NCBI RefSeq assembly: GCF_008124785.1
Contig: NZ_VNHU01000003.1
Span: forward strand, 1-64,000
Source: Aquimarina intermedia
Lineage (GTDB): Bacteria > Bacteroidota > Bacteroidia > Flavobacteriales > Flavobacteriaceae
Reading direction: 5' to 3'
Length of the DNA stretch: 64,000 nucleotides
A program made the position numbers and the translations under genes. The notes below the pieces were generated by a model, which saw nothing but the letters and a program-made list of their open reading frames with translations, was not told the origin of the DNA and did no database searches. Of this stretch, positions 52,572 through 62,611 are shown one piece after another (position 1 is the first letter of the stretch; every line of letters starts with the position of its first letter).

Positions 52572-55322
52572 TTACAATTCGTAGTTCAGCGATAAGGTGA
52601 ACATAGCACCCAACTGACTAAAATGATAACCATCATAGGTCATTTGTGAATACCTTTGATTAAAGGTAATTAAATTAGACTGAGTCTTAACTTGTGCAGG
52701 ATCGTTTAAAATAGCATCTCCTGCAGAATTTAAAGAAACAAATTCCCATTCTGGCAATACATCTAAGATGTTATTAACGTTAAGAGAAATAGTAAATTTT
52801 TCTGTAGCATCAAATCCAATACCAAGATCTGTAACAACTTTAGGGATAAACTCGGTTGAAAGATTTTCATCTAACCCCTGTTGTCTAAAGGTTGTTTTTC
52901 CGAAATAGGTGTTATTCAATGAAAAATCAAATTTACCGATTTCATAAGTTGCTCCTAAAATCCATTTAGTGCGAGGTCTCGAAGTAAAGAATAATGCTTC
53001 CTGAGTCTCATTTACAACCGATTGTCCTGTGCCATTTAAGAATGATGGCTCTTTAACATCTCCGTCACGTTCGTTTTCAATGGTGTAGTTTCCTGATAAA
53101 CTAAAGCCAAGTTCACCACTTCCTAATTCTATGTTTTTATAGTTTGCTACAAAATCAATTCCTGAAGTTCTTGTGTCGATAGCATTCACAAAAAAGCTTA
53201 AATCATTGAGTCCCTCGAAAGCGTCATTGGCTGGTGGTGCAACCTCTGTACTTAAAACGATTCTGTCCTCAACTTGAATATTATAATAATCTATGGTAAA
53301 ATTGATTTTACTATTTAACTTCACACCTAATCCTACAGTTACGTTAAAAGATTCTTCAGCATCCAATTTAGGTAATTTAAGTAGTCTGGCTTGTGGTGAA
53401 ACATTACTTACCAATCCTCCTACTTGAATTCCTTCTCCAGGGACAAAGCTATACTGTGCTTTCTGTGTGTAAATTTGGTGTAATGTGGGAGCTCTAAATC
53501 CGGTCGAAGCCGATGCTCTTAGCGTAATTTTGTCTTCCAAAAATTTGTAACGAGAGCTAACTTTCCAAACAAATGCTTCTCCAAAATCACTATAATCTTC
53601 TAAACGTACCGTACCGTTAATTAAGAAATCTTCAGTAATATCATAGGCGATATCAAAATAGCCACCAAAGTTATAACGGTTAAATTTACCGGAATTCTCA
53701 GGTCGGTTTCCTGCAAAAGAATCGGCTCCGCCACCATCCCATGACGCTTTATCTCCTTCTACAATTTCGAATGTTTCGTTTCTAAACTCAGCTCCAAAAC
53801 CGATACTAACCTTATCTGATAATAACTTTGCAATATCGATGTTACCTACATGGTGGGAAAATTTTGTTCCACCCGGATCAAAGGAGATCGGACTGTTTTC
53901 TCTGTAAAGTTCAACAGCTTCAAACTCTTCACCGGGATCTGCCTGCCCATTTCCATTAGCATCGTTAAAACTAGCCTCAAATACAGCAAATCGATTATGT
54001 GAGTTGTTTACAGTATACGCTTGCGAATTTCCACCAGTCGTGTAGCTAATGTCATAATTCCATCCGTTCTTTTTAGTTTTAAAACCAAGAGAGGCATTAT
54101 AATCATTTAAGTCACCTTCAAAGGTAGGGGCATAACCGATATACTCGCCATTATCTCCATTTGGAAAAAAATCAGCTAAATATGGGTGGTCAGCTACTGT
54201 TCTCCAATATGGTGTTCTGTAATTGGCAAAACTGTTTACCTTTTTGTAGACATACGCTGCATTCATATAAATTGAAGAGGCTTTGTTAAGATCGTAACCT
54301 CCGTTAACTAAAAATTTAGCCACTGCATTCTCTGGAGAACCATTTATATTATTAGCATCCGGATACTTGTTTAAAAAATCTCTAACATCAGCAATATCCG
54401 CTTCAAAGTCGATGGCTTCACCCTCTGCATCTACAGTCCCTGGACGATTTGCCAGGTTTGTTTTAGAAAAATCAATGGTGTAATTAAAAAAGCCATTATT
54501 CTCATTACCGATGGAGGTACCGTTGTTTAGGCTAACACCAATAGTTTCTCCGTCACCTTCGGATGTAATTCCTGTTCGAAGTGTCACAGAACCTTCATCA
54601 TCGTTGTCTTTTAATATAATATTCATAACTCCAGCTATGGCATCAGATCCATATTGCGCAGAAGCTCCATCTCTTAATATTTCAACACGCTTGATAGCAT
54701 CAGTAGGTATTGCAGAGATATCAGATCCTGTTTCTCCACGTCCGGGAGAAGTTTGAGTGTATAGTAAAGAACTTAAGTTCTTACGCTTCCCATTAATTAG
54801 AATTAAAGTTCGACTGGGTCCCATGTTACGAATTTCATAAGGATCCAATAATGATGTCGCATCATTTACAGGAGTTTGAACCGTATTAAAGGATGGAATT
54901 TTGTATTGCAATGCTTTGTCAAAAGTTAGTTGTCCTGTTGACGCTAACTCTTTTGCGGGTAAAACATCGATTGGCAAAGAAGAGGTTGTGTTACTTCTAG
55001 GCAATGCACGAGATCCTACTAACAGTACTTCTTCTAACTGGGCACCGCTATCCATCGTCACATTGATAGTGGATTTGCCTCCAACCGGAACTTCCTTTGA
55101 GGTAAAGCCGACATAACTGAAAACTAAAACAGCATCTGCCGGAACTTCAATGCTATATTTTCCATCAAAATCTGTCGTAGCACCATTACTAGTGCCTTTT
55201 TCAATAATGTTTACACCGGGTAATAATTCACCGTCTGCGTCCTTAACGGTACCTGTTACAGTTTGCTGTGCAAAACCTACAGAGGTGAGTAAAGTAAATA
55301 AAATTAGTGTGAGTTGTTTCAT
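52572..55322 (-). CDS. TonB-dependent receptor with CarboxypepD_reg domain
   Basis: A 916-residue outer-membrane receptor with a signal peptide (MKQLTLILFTLLTSVGFA). Residues 20-100 are the CarboxypepD_reg-like domain (VTGTVKDADGELLPGVNIIE, then GKYSIEVPADA). A TonB plug follows (about 110-235, RTLILINGKRK, RVEILRDGASAQYGSDAIAG), then a barrel. SASTGFRAPTLHQIY and the last strands (YDGYHFSQLGAMFTLSLNYEL) are typical. No SusD partner is adjacent, so it is probably not a polysaccharide SusC, and a siderophore- or cobalamin-type cargo fits better; the cargo is inferred. TATATTTG lies 32 bases before the ATG. Confidence 0.93.
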   Translation of the reverse strand: MKQLTLILFTLLTSVGFAQQTVTGTVKDADGELLPGVNIIEKGTSNGATTDFDGKYSIEVPADAVLVFSYVGFTSKEVPVGGKSTINVTMDSGAQLEEVLLVGSRALPRSNTTSSLPIDVLPAKELASTGQLTFDKALQYKIPSFNTVQTPVNDATSLLDPYEIRNMGPSRTLILINGKRKNLSSLLYTQTSPGRGETGSDISAIPTDAIKRVEILRDGASAQYGSDAIAGVMNIILKDNDDEGSVTLRTGITSEGDGETIGVSLNNGTSIGNENNGFFNYTIDFSKTNLANRPGTVDAEGEAIDFEADIADVRDFLNKYPDANNINGSPENAVAKFLVNGGYDLNKASSIYMNAAYVYKKVNSFANYRTPYWRTVADHPYLADFFPNGDNGEYIGYAPTFEGDLNDYNASLGFKTKKNGWNYDISYTTGGNSQAYTVNNSHNRFAVFEASFNDANGNGQADPGEEFEAVELYRENSPISFDPGGTKFSHHVGNIDIAKLLSDKVSIGFGAEFRNETFEIVEGDKASWDGGGADSFAGNRPENSGKFNRYNFGGYFDIAYDITEDFLINGTVRLEDYSDFGEAFVWKVSSRYKFLEDKITLRASASTGFRAPTLHQIYTQKAQYSFVPGEGIQVGGLVSNVSPQARLLKLPKLDAEESFNVTVGLGVKLNSKINFTIDYYNIQVEDRIVLSTEVAPPANDAFEGLNDLSFFVNAIDTRTSGIDFVANYKNIELGSGELGFSLSGNYTIENERDGDVKEPSFLNGTGQSVVNETQEALFFTSRPRTKWILGATYEIGKFDFSLNNTYFGKTTFRQQGLDENLSTEFIPKVVTDLGIGFDATEKFTISLNVNNILDVLPEWEFVSLNSAGDAILNDPAQVKTQSNLITFNQRYSQMTYDGYHFSQLGAMFTLSLNYEL

Positions 55323-55354
55323 GTAAATTAATTTTAATTATTAGTCCTTTTGAG

Positions 55355-55398
55355 CAAATATACTTTAAAACCGTAATTTTTTAACATTTAGATTAACA
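55355..55398 (-). promoter_or_regulatory. TonB receptor promoter with TTAACA repeats
   Basis: CAAATATA at 55355-55362 reads TATATTTG on the minus strand. Eighteen bases upstream of it, TTAACA occurs twice (plus-strand 55381-55386 and 55393-55398), with starts 12 bases apart, in the place of the -33 element. The same TTAACA pair with 12-base spacing occurs at 34497 and 34509 before the PhoX-like gene. It may be an activator site, but TTAACA is common in AT-rich DNA. Confidence 0.4.
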
Positions 55399-55546
55399 AT
55401 TTTTTATGGTTTTACCACATTTAACAATTTTTAATTAATTTATATCCTGTAGAATTATCTCAACATTTTTTACATTTTGGTATTAAAATTTGCTGATTAT
55501 TTAAGTTAAGAATTCTTGATTTTGCTAAAGTGTGCCGACCTATTGT

Positions 55547-55574
55547 TTTGTTACCTCTAATAACATTATATTTG
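55547..55574 (+). promoter_or_regulatory. Promoter (TTTG / TAnnTTTG) for ychF, with a 5' hairpin after it
   Basis: TTTG at 55547-55550 and TATATTTG at 55567-55574 with a 16-base spacer, 44 bases before the ATG. Within the leader AGGATC (55587-55592) and GATCCT (55598-55603) form a hairpin with a 5-base loop, ending 15 bases before the start codon. Confidence 0.65.
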
Positions 55575-55618
55575 CGCTCGCAAAATAGGATCTTTGTGAT
55601 CCTTATTAACCTATTATT

Positions 55619-56713
55619 ATGAAAGCTGGAATTGTTGGATTGCCCAATGTAGGTAAGTCTACTTTATTTAATTGTTTATCTAATGCAAAAGCACAGAGTG
55701 CTAATTTTCCTTTTTGTACCATTGAACCTAATATAGGAGTTGTGAATGTTCCGGATGTGAGGTTAGAGAAACTGGAATCATTAGTTAATCCAGAGCGCGT
55801 ATTGCCTGCTACTGTAGAAATCGTTGATATTGCGGGATTGGTAAAAGGAGCCAGCAAAGGAGAAGGACTGGGAAATCAGTTTTTAGGTAATATCAGAGAG
55901 ACGGATGCGATTATACATGTTTTAAGATGTTTTGAGAACGATAATATTGTTCATGTTGATGGATCTGTAGATCCAATTCGTGATAAGGAAACCATTGATA
56001 TCGAACTTCAGTTAAAAGATCTTGAAACTTTAGAAAAGAAACTCGATAAAATTAAGAGAGCTGCAAAGACAGGTAATAAAGAAGCTCAAAAAGAGGAGGC
56101 TGTTTTATTAAAATTAAAAGAAGGTCTAGAGGCAGGAATATCTATTCGTGCAATAGAAGTATCAGAGGATGATCACGAAGCTTTTGTAAAACCCTTACAG
56201 TTTATTACAGACAAACCGGTTTTATATGTATGTAATGTGGATGAAAATTCGGTAGTTGATGGTAACGAATTTGTTACAAAAGTAAAAGAAGTAGTTGCTC
56301 AGGAAAATGCCGAAGTAATTGTTCTGGCAGTAGCTACAGAAGCAGATATAACAGAGTTGGAGGACTTTGAAGAACGCCAAATGTTTTTACAGGATATGGG
56401 GTTAGAGGAAGCAGGAGCTTCGGTTCTGATTAGAGCAGCGTACAAATTGTTGAATCAGCAAACATACTTTACTGCAGGTGTCAAAGAGGTTCGTGCTTGG
56501 ACGATCCCAATAGGAGCTACTGCACCTCAAGCAGCAGGCGTTATTCATACCGATTTTGAGAAAGGATTTATTAGGGCTGAAGTCATAAAGTATGATGATT
56601 TTGTTAGCTATGGTAGCGAAGCAAAAGCAAGAGAAGCCGGTAAACTTGGAGTTGAGGGTAAAACATACGTCGTAAATGATGGGGATGTGATGCATTTCTT
56701 GTTCAACGTATAG
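55619..56713 (+). CDS. ychF: YchF/OLA1 family redox-regulated ATPase
   Basis: A 364-residue P-loop protein of the Obg family that binds ATP better than GTP and associates with ribosomes. N-terminus [20 protein letters not shown] is the G1 P-loop. G3 reads [19 protein letters not shown], with the switch residues after it. The G4 position reads YVCNVDEN instead of NKxD, as in YchF. The C-terminal TGS domain contains [20 protein letters not shown]. The start follows a promoter and a leader hairpin. It is transcribed alone and ends at a terminator. Confidence 0.96.
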   Translation: MKAGIVGLPNVGKSTLFNCLSNAKAQSANFPFCTIEPNIGVVNVPDVRLEKLESLVNPERVLPATVEIVDIAGLVKGASKGEGLGNQFLGNIRETDAIIHVLRCFENDNIVHVDGSVDPIRDKETIDIELQLKDLETLEKKLDKIKRAAKTGNKEAQKEEAVLLKLKEGLEAGISIRAIEVSEDDHEAFVKPLQFITDKPVLYVCNVDENSVVDGNEFVTKVKEVVAQENAEVIVLAVATEADITELEDFEERQMFLQDMGLEEAGASVLIRAAYKLLNQQTYFTAGVKEVRAWTIPIGATAPQAAGVIHTDFEKGFIRAEVIKYDDFVSYGSEAKAREAGKLGVEGKTYVVNDGDVMHFLFNV

Positions 56714-56736
56714 ATAAAAATATTTTAATAAAAGTT

Positions 56737-56773
56737 AAGCTGATGTATCCACTACATTGGCTTTATTTTTTTT
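56737..56773 (+). terminator. Intrinsic terminator of ychF
   Basis: AAGCTGATGTA (56737-56747) pairs with TACATTGGCTT (56753-56763) over 11 bases with two G-U pairs and a 5-base loop, followed by TTATTTTTTTT. Confidence 0.78.
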
Positions 56774-56943
56774 GGATAAGAACTGTAACGATTTAACAAA
56801 ACACTAGTAAAAATGAATTATTTTTTTCATTTTACTGGTATTTTAAGGTTTTTACTGATATCTTTAAACAGGTTATGCATAAATTCATGCGATTTATGCA
56901 TTCTTCCCGTAAATCATAAATTACATTTCAAAAGGCTAAAATC

Positions 56944-59133
56944 TTGAAAACCATATCATTTTTATTATTTTTTGTAGTCTTTACCCTTAGACTGGCGTTC
57001 GGTCAGCAATCTGTTGATCATATAGTCAATGATAGTTTACAGCAATTGATAGAGAAATCAAGTGATCTTTCTTATCAATATAAAATCAAAGAATCTCTTG
57101 AACATGCTATACAAGCAGCAAAATATTCAAATCGTATTAATAGTCATTATTATAAAGGACATGCTCATTATTTAATGGGGTATAACTATCAGATATTGAC
57201 GGATTATGAAAATGCGGAAAAAAACTATACGAAAGCTCTGGAGTTGGGTAAATTGGCAAACGATTCTATTCTTATTTTATGGGCTGTTAATGGATTAGGA
57301 AATGTTTATTCTGAAGGCTTTAAGAATGTACCCAAAGCAGTTGAATTTTATTCTGAGGCGGTTGCCTTGGGCAAAAGTATAAATGACCCATATGAATATA
57401 TGTCTCCTATAATTGATCTTGCCTGGACTTATATTGATGCCGAAAACTATAAAGAGGCCTATCCATATTTGATGGAAGCTGACAGCTTATCAAAAGTGAC
57501 GAAGGATATCGAAGCCTTTTGTGAAATTAATTACTTGAAAGGAAGGTATTTTCTACATATGAATGCCTTAGAAAGGTCAAAAGATCACTTTAACCAAGCT
57601 TTAATGATGGCAAGGGATAATAATATGTTACGTGAGATGTCGTATATCTATGAAGCGCGTGCCGAGCTTTACAAAGTATTGAATAATATGGATAGCGCGT
57701 ATTCTGATCTTAAAGCCTATCAGAAATATAAAGATCAATTATATACAAAGGAACAGCTTAAACAGATAGAAACGGCAAAGGTTGGCTTTGAAGTCGAGGA
57801 GTACGAACGAGAATTGGAGCAGACCAAAAAAGAGAAAGATTATCAAACACGTATTGCTAATAACAATAGAATGATCAACATAGTATCGGGGATATCACTG
57901 GTATTTTTATTGGGAGCAGTCTTCTTTTTTTACCGAGGCTATCACTCCAAGAAAAAGTTAAGTGACGTACTTAGTACTAAGAATAAAGAATTAATTGCCG
58001 CCAAAACGGAAGCAGAAGAACTTACTCGTGTTAAATCTCAATTTATATCAACTGTTAGCCATGAACTACGCACACCTTTATACGGAGTAGTCGGTATTAC
58101 GTCACTGCTTTTAGAAGAAGAGGATATACATGAAAAACACAAAAAGTTGTTGAGTTCATTAAAATTTTCAGGAGATTATCTCCTTAACTTAATTAATAAT
58201 GTGCTTCAAATTAGCAAAATAGAAGCAAAAAACATCAAGCTTACTAATACCCCGACAAATCTGTTTAAGCTTTCACAGAACCTTCTCAACTCTTTTGAAT
58301 ATCAGGCTAAAAGTAAGAATACCGAACTTATTTTGGATACCCCCAATGATCTTCCGGAAACCGTAGATGTTGATTCTTTACGCTTATCAGAGATTTTAAT
58401 TAATTTAATAGGTAACGCTGCCAAATTTACTGAGAATGGTAAAATTTGGTTGAGAATTAGAATTATAGGTCAGAAGGATGATATAATTCATCTTCGCTTT
58501 GAGGTAGAAGATAACGGACCGGGAATACCAGAAGATAAGCAGGATTATGTTTTTGAAAAATTTTCTCAGGTCAATCGGGAATCAAATAAATTAGAAGGTA
58601 CAGGTTTGGGGCTTTCAATAGTAAAAAACTTAGTCCAAATGATGGGGAGTACTATTCATTTGAATAGTAAGGAGAACAGAGGGACTCGCTTTTATTTTGA
58701 TCTAAAACTACAGGTCATTCACGAAGATGCTCAAAAAAATCATTTCAATAATGATAATGGGGCGACAGAGGTGTATCGCCGAATTTTAATAGCAGAGGAC
58801 AATAAGATTAATCAGATTGTGACAAAAAATTTATTAAATCTTATAGGATATGATTGTACTATAGTTGAAAATGGATTTAACGCGTTACAAATGGTCAAAA
58901 AAGAAGATTTTGATCTCGTATTAATGGATTTAAATATGCCATATTTAAATGGGATTGAAGCGTCCAAGCGGATACGGGAGTTTGATCAAACTACTCCCAT
59001 CGTGGCACTCACAGCCTCAGAACTCGAAGAGGTACGACAAGAATGCATGGATGCCGGGATGAACGATATCATCAATAAACCCCTTAATAAAAACGATTTA
59101 AAAAATATTATCACCAAGAACTTACTTCCTTAA
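56944..59133 (+). CDS. TPR-containing hybrid sensor histidine kinase
   Basis: A 729-residue protein starting with TTG (reads MKTISFLLFFVVF, a signal peptide ending FGQQ). Residues 40-285 contain tetratricopeptide repeats, including YENAEKNYTKALELGKLAND, in the periplasm. A coiled coil follows (280-310), then one membrane helix (about 315-333), a HisKA domain (STVSHELRTPLYGVVG, His373), a HATPase domain (NLIGNAAKFTENG, GTGLGLSIVKNL) and a C-terminal receiver domain with Asp662 in LVLMDLNMPYLNG. It is a hybrid kinase without a DNA-binding output; the output partner is not nearby. The signal is unknown. Confidence 0.93.
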   Translation: MKTISFLLFFVVFTLRLAFGQQSVDHIVNDSLQQLIEKSSDLSYQYKIKESLEHAIQAAKYSNRINSHYYKGHAHYLMGYNYQILTDYENAEKNYTKALELGKLANDSILILWAVNGLGNVYSEGFKNVPKAVEFYSEAVALGKSINDPYEYMSPIIDLAWTYIDAENYKEAYPYLMEADSLSKVTKDIEAFCEINYLKGRYFLHMNALERSKDHFNQALMMARDNNMLREMSYIYEARAELYKVLNNMDSAYSDLKAYQKYKDQLYTKEQLKQIETAKVGFEVEEYERELEQTKKEKDYQTRIANNNRMINIVSGISLVFLLGAVFFFYRGYHSKKKLSDVLSTKNKELIAAKTEAEELTRVKSQFISTVSHELRTPLYGVVGITSLLLEEEDIHEKHKKLLSSLKFSGDYLLNLINNVLQISKIEAKNIKLTNTPTNLFKLSQNLLNSFEYQAKSKNTELILDTPNDLPETVDVDSLRLSEILINLIGNAAKFTENGKIWLRIRIIGQKDDIIHLRFEVEDNGPGIPEDKQDYVFEKFSQVNRESNKLEGTGLGLSIVKNLVQMMGSTIHLNSKENRGTRFYFDLKLQVIHEDAQKNHFNNDNGATEVYRRILIAEDNKINQIVTKNLLNLIGYDCTIVENGFNALQMVKKEDFDLVLMDLNMPYLNGIEASKRIREFDQTTPIVALTASELEEVRQECMDAGMNDIINKPLNKNDLKNIITKNLLP

Positions 59134-59144
59134 GAAGCTTTAAC

Positions 59145-59915
59145 TCATTGTAAGTTAGCTATAAATTCACTCACTTTTTCTAGTACAAGATTCGGACATT
59201 CTTTATGTGGAGAGTGACCAATATTCGGAAGTATATACGCTTCGGCATGCTTACTAGAACTGTAGTCTATAATGGTCTCTACTTGTTTATTGGTGCCATA
59301 TTCATCCTGATCACCCTGTATGATTAATGATGGACATTGGATATGTTTTAATTCTTTAGTTATGTCCCAGTCCTGAAACTCTTTGGATAACCAGGTTTCT
59401 GTCCACAGCGTAAAGACAGCTTCAGTTTTTGTACCATGATACCTTTCTAATTTTTGCTTCAAATTTGTTGTTTTATAGGCTTCCTTAGCTGTGAGGATAC
59501 CTTGAAGCGTTTCATTCTCTACAAAAACGTGAGCCCCTTCAGTAATAATCGCCTTAAAAGTAGTTGAATAGAAAGAGGCTGCTAGTAAAGCAATGCTTCC
59601 GCCATCACTATGACCAAATAATATGCAGGATGTAAGTTTTAATGCTTTAAGTATTGTGTTCAAAATATGCGCTTCTTTAGCTAAATAATCACGGTCTCGA
59701 TGCGCATTTGTAAACGGATCTGATTTGCCATATCCCTGTCGGTCATATATTACTACGTTACAGTTCGTTCTTTGAGCTAGTTGTATAGGAAAATCTCTCC
59801 AGAGTTCAACGCAGCCTAAAGAGTCATGCAAGAATACTAACGTTTGCTTATGACTGTCCAGAGGTAACGGTATGGCCACATTATAGGTGACCGAATCAAG
59901 GAGTAGTTTTTGCAT
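59145..59915 (-). CDS. Alpha/beta hydrolase
   Basis: A 256-residue cytosolic alpha/beta hydrolase. FLHDSLGCVELWRDFPIQLA is the oxyanion side, YDRQGYGKSDP the family's loop, CILFGHSDGGSIALLAA the nucleophile elbow (G-H-S-D-G), IQGDQDEYGTNKQ the acid and LPNIGHSPHKE the histidine. The substrate is unknown; it could be an esterase or C-C hydrolase. TAATTTTG lies 19 bases before the ATG. It converges on the hybrid kinase with an 11-base gap. Confidence 0.9.
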   Translation of the reverse strand: MQKLLLDSVTYNVAIPLPLDSHKQTLVFLHDSLGCVELWRDFPIQLAQRTNCNVVIYDRQGYGKSDPFTNAHRDRDYLAKEAHILNTILKALKLTSCILFGHSDGGSIALLAASFYSTTFKAIITEGAHVFVENETLQGILTAKEAYKTTNLKQKLERYHGTKTEAVFTLWTETWLSKEFQDWDITKELKHIQCPSLIIQGDQDEYGTNKQVETIIDYSSSKHAEAYILPNIGHSPHKECPNLVLEKVSEFIANLQ

Positions 59916-59934
59916 AGATTCTAATATCGAATCC

Positions 59935-59942
59935 CAAAATTA
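59935..59942 (-). promoter_or_regulatory. TAnnTTTG -7 element for the alpha/beta hydrolase
   Basis: CAAAATTA reads TAATTTTG on the minus strand, 19 bases before the ATG at 59915. Confidence 0.45.
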
Positions 59943-60084
59943 TATTAAAAATTAAACTAATCGATATTTTTCTCATCAAACCTGTAACACTCTTGGTAAA
60001 GCTTCGTCCAATATAATACAAGCATAACGCTAACCAACAATACAATTTTTTTTAAAATAAAAATTTCTTATTAAGACAGAATTC

Positions 60085-61959
60085 ATGAAAAAAACATTGG
60101 CTACCGCGTCTCTGGCAATCTTATTGTATGGATGTGGAACAACTAAGCAAAATAACGATTTAGCAATTAATACACCTATTCAAACTTCAATTGATTTGGT
60201 GGATATACAAGAGGATAAAGCACCGGTTCAAATAAACCCCGGGCGTTTTACACAAGATACTGTAATGTACCGATTACCAAAAGTCGTCCAGGGGACGTAT
60301 GCGGTAAGTGATTTTGGATCATTTATAGAGAACTTCAAAGCTTTTGACTATGCTGGTAAGGAAATTACTGCGGTAAAAGTTGATACAAATTCATGGCAAA
60401 TTCCCAATGCACGTCAGTTAGATGTGATCCGGTACGAGGTGAATGATACGTATGATATTGAGCAAACTTCTAAAAAGACCCCTTTTTCGCCTTCAGGAAC
60501 TAATATAGAGCCTGATAATTATGTCTTAAACTTACATGGTTTTATTGGGTATTTTGACAATTTGAAGTCGAATCAATATGCTTTAAGCGTGCATACGCCG
60601 TCTAATATGAAGAGAACTTCAGCATTATCGTTGGTCAGTTCGATAGCTAAGGATGATGCCACGGTGGTTGATAACTACATGGCTACCCGATATTTTGAAA
60701 TCACGGATAATCCAATGATGTATGGAATGCTCGATGTAGAGGAATTCGAAGTTGGGGATATCAAGATTGTTTTGAGCGTTTATTCTCCAAACAAAACGCA
60801 TACGGCTAAGGGTATAAAAGAAACTGTTTTCAAAATGATGAAGGCTCAAAAAGCATATTTGGGAGCTATCAACAGTACGCCACGGTATGATATTTACCTT
60901 TATTTGTCACCGGGCACAGAAACCGCTCCTACTGGTTTTGGTGCTTTAGAACATCACACTTCTACCGTAGTGGTTTTGCCTGAGCAAATGCCCGAGGATG
61001 CGTTAGCAAGTGCTATGATAGATGTGGTATCTCATGAATTTTTTCATATCGTGACTCCATTAAGTGTGCATTCAGAAGATGTACATTATTTTGATTATAA
61101 TGCACCTACTTTTTCTAAGCATCTTTGGATGTATGAGGGAGTAACTGAATATTTTGCCACCTTATTTCAAGCAAATCAAGGATTGGTTGAAGAAAACGAG
61201 TTTTATGACAAAATTTTAGATAAAATAGTTGCCTCAAAAGGTTTTGATGATGAGATGAGTTTTACTGTAATGAGTGAAAACATTCTTGACGCTCCATATG
61301 CTGCAAATTATATTAATGTATATCAAAAAGGCGCACTAATAGGTATGTGTATCGATATTTTGATGCGTGAAGAGAGTAATGGAGAAAGAGGGATTTTGTC
61401 ATTAATGAAAGAACTTTCCAATAAATATGGAAAGGAAAAACCATTTAAGGATGATAATCTGATAGCCGAAATTACAAAAATGACATATCCTTCAATTGGC
61501 GAATTCCTGAAAAATCATGTAGAGGGGACAACACCAATAGATTACGAAGACTTTTTTAATAAAGTCGGTTTAAAAATCACGTCAAGCAAAGTAGAAACAA
61601 ATTATATTCAAAATGCAGGAGCTCTTATCGTAGCTGGAGACAAAGATAAAGGCGGTATTTATTTTAATGAATTGGTACTGGATAATAGTTTCTGGGCTGA
61701 TAACGGCGTGTTACCTAAGGATTTTATAGTTTCTGTAAATGGGGAAGCACTTACTTTACAAAACGCTAATACGGTCTTGCGAGGTTCATTACAGTGGAAA
61801 GAAGGAGATCCTCTTAAAGTTGTACTAGATAGAGCAGGGGAAGAGGTTATCCTTGAAACGACCCTTAAGAAATCATACACGCAAGGCAAAACTATTTTGC
61901 CAGTAGAGAACGCAACAGAGCAACAGTTAGCATTGCGAAATGCGTGGGTAAAAGGGTAG
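60085..61959 (+). CDS. M61-family metallopeptidase lipoprotein with PDZ domain
   Basis: A 624-residue lipoprotein (MKKTLATASLAILLYGC, Cys17). An N-terminal beta domain (50-200) is typical of M61 peptidases. The zinc motif is VVSHEFFHIVTPLSVH (His317, Glu318, His321), with the third ligand probably Glu351 in WMYEGVTEYFA. A helical part follows, and the C-terminal PDZ-like domain (about 500-600, DFIVSVNGEALTLQNANTVL) could bind substrate tails. The family includes glycyl aminopeptidases; the target here is unknown. It acts outside the cytoplasm. It ends just before a long palindromic terminator. Confidence 0.92.
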   Translation: MKKTLATASLAILLYGCGTTKQNNDLAINTPIQTSIDLVDIQEDKAPVQINPGRFTQDTVMYRLPKVVQGTYAVSDFGSFIENFKAFDYAGKEITAVKVDTNSWQIPNARQLDVIRYEVNDTYDIEQTSKKTPFSPSGTNIEPDNYVLNLHGFIGYFDNLKSNQYALSVHTPSNMKRTSALSLVSSIAKDDATVVDNYMATRYFEITDNPMMYGMLDVEEFEVGDIKIVLSVYSPNKTHTAKGIKETVFKMMKAQKAYLGAINSTPRYDIYLYLSPGTETAPTGFGALEHHTSTVVVLPEQMPEDALASAMIDVVSHEFFHIVTPLSVHSEDVHYFDYNAPTFSKHLWMYEGVTEYFATLFQANQGLVEENEFYDKILDKIVASKGFDDEMSFTVMSENILDAPYAANYINVYQKGALIGMCIDILMREESNGERGILSLMKELSNKYGKEKPFKDDNLIAEITKMTYPSIGEFLKNHVEGTTPIDYEDFFNKVGLKITSSKVETNYIQNAGALIVAGDKDKGGIYFNELVLDNSFWADNGVLPKDFIVSVNGEALTLQNANTVLRGSLQWKEGDPLKVVLDRAGEEVILETTLKKSYTQGKTILPVENATEQQLALRNAWVKG

Positions 61960-62006
61960 TAGTATTCTTTTGCAAACAGTCCTAAAGGAGGATTGGCATT
62001 CAATTT

Positions 62007-62048
62007 AAAACAACAAGCTCGGGCAAATTTGCCCGAGCTTGTTGTTTT
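62007..62048. terminator. 42-base perfect palindrome, bidirectional terminator
   Basis: Bases 62007-62027 are the exact reverse complement of 62028-62048 (core GCTCGGGC AAATTT GCCCGAGC). The arms end in A and T runs, so the hairpin can end transcripts from both sides, the M61 gene and the convergent lipoprotein gene. The absence of any spacer makes it unusually symmetrical. Confidence 0.88.
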
Positions 62049-62068
62049 ATACTATGTTTACTACCGTT

Positions 62069-62611
62069 TTACAGCGGGTCAGCAGTAACCTGATATTTCA
62101 TTGCCGCGTTTATTTTAACCGTATTTGTCAGGGTTTCTTTTGTAACTACCTCTGTTCTCAAATTGTAAGAGGCACCTTTTACATAGACATCCAAAGCAGC
62201 ATTCGTAGTTTCTAAATCCAATGTTTTTACGCCTTCCGGAATGGTATCAAGCGAAGCTAGTTCTATTTCATTCTCATCATTAGTATCGGATATAAAAATT
62301 CGAATGGATTTTAGAAAATTATAAGTTTGTCCTTCGGGAGAGGTGATGTTAAGTTTAAGAGATTTAAGCTTTATCTCTTTTACAAGGTCTACACGACTGT
62401 CATTTTGCTCAAACTCACTTTGTGAATTACTCTTTACCGGTGGTGTAGCGATATCAAAAGGAGTAGCAACCGGAATACCCGAGCCTATTTCAATGTCAGT
62501 ATCATCAGAAATAGTAAACGTTAATAAATCATCAACTACATCACAAGCAACCACACTAAGTGCTACAGTGAAGAGCATCAGAAAAGATTTGGGAAATTTC
62601 TTCATCTTCAT
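62069..62611 (-). CDS. Small lipoprotein of unknown function
   Basis: A 180-residue protein with a lipobox (LFTVALSVVAC, Cys23 followed by acidic residues). It is a beta-rich domain (35-180) with no recognised motif: SFLMLF at the start, IKLKSLKLNITSPEGQTYNF and AALDVYVKGASYNLRTEV. It probably sits on the outer membrane. Two start codons are possible (62611 and 62605). It converges on the M61 peptidase and shares its terminator. Not recognised as a named family. Confidence 0.7.
   Translation of the reverse strand: MKMKKFPKSFLMLFTVALSVVACDVVDDLLTFTISDDTDIEIGSGIPVATPFDIATPPVKSNSQSEFEQNDSRVDLVKEIKLKSLKLNITSPEGQTYNFLKSIRIFISDTNDENEIELASLDTIPEGVKTLDLETTNAALDVYVKGASYNLRTEVVTKETLTNTVKINAAMKYQVTADPL

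Noticed and set aside
52572..55322. SusC-type receptor of a polysaccharide utilisation locus
   Set aside because: No SusD-like lipoprotein or glycan enzyme is adjacent; neighbours are a small barrel and ychF.
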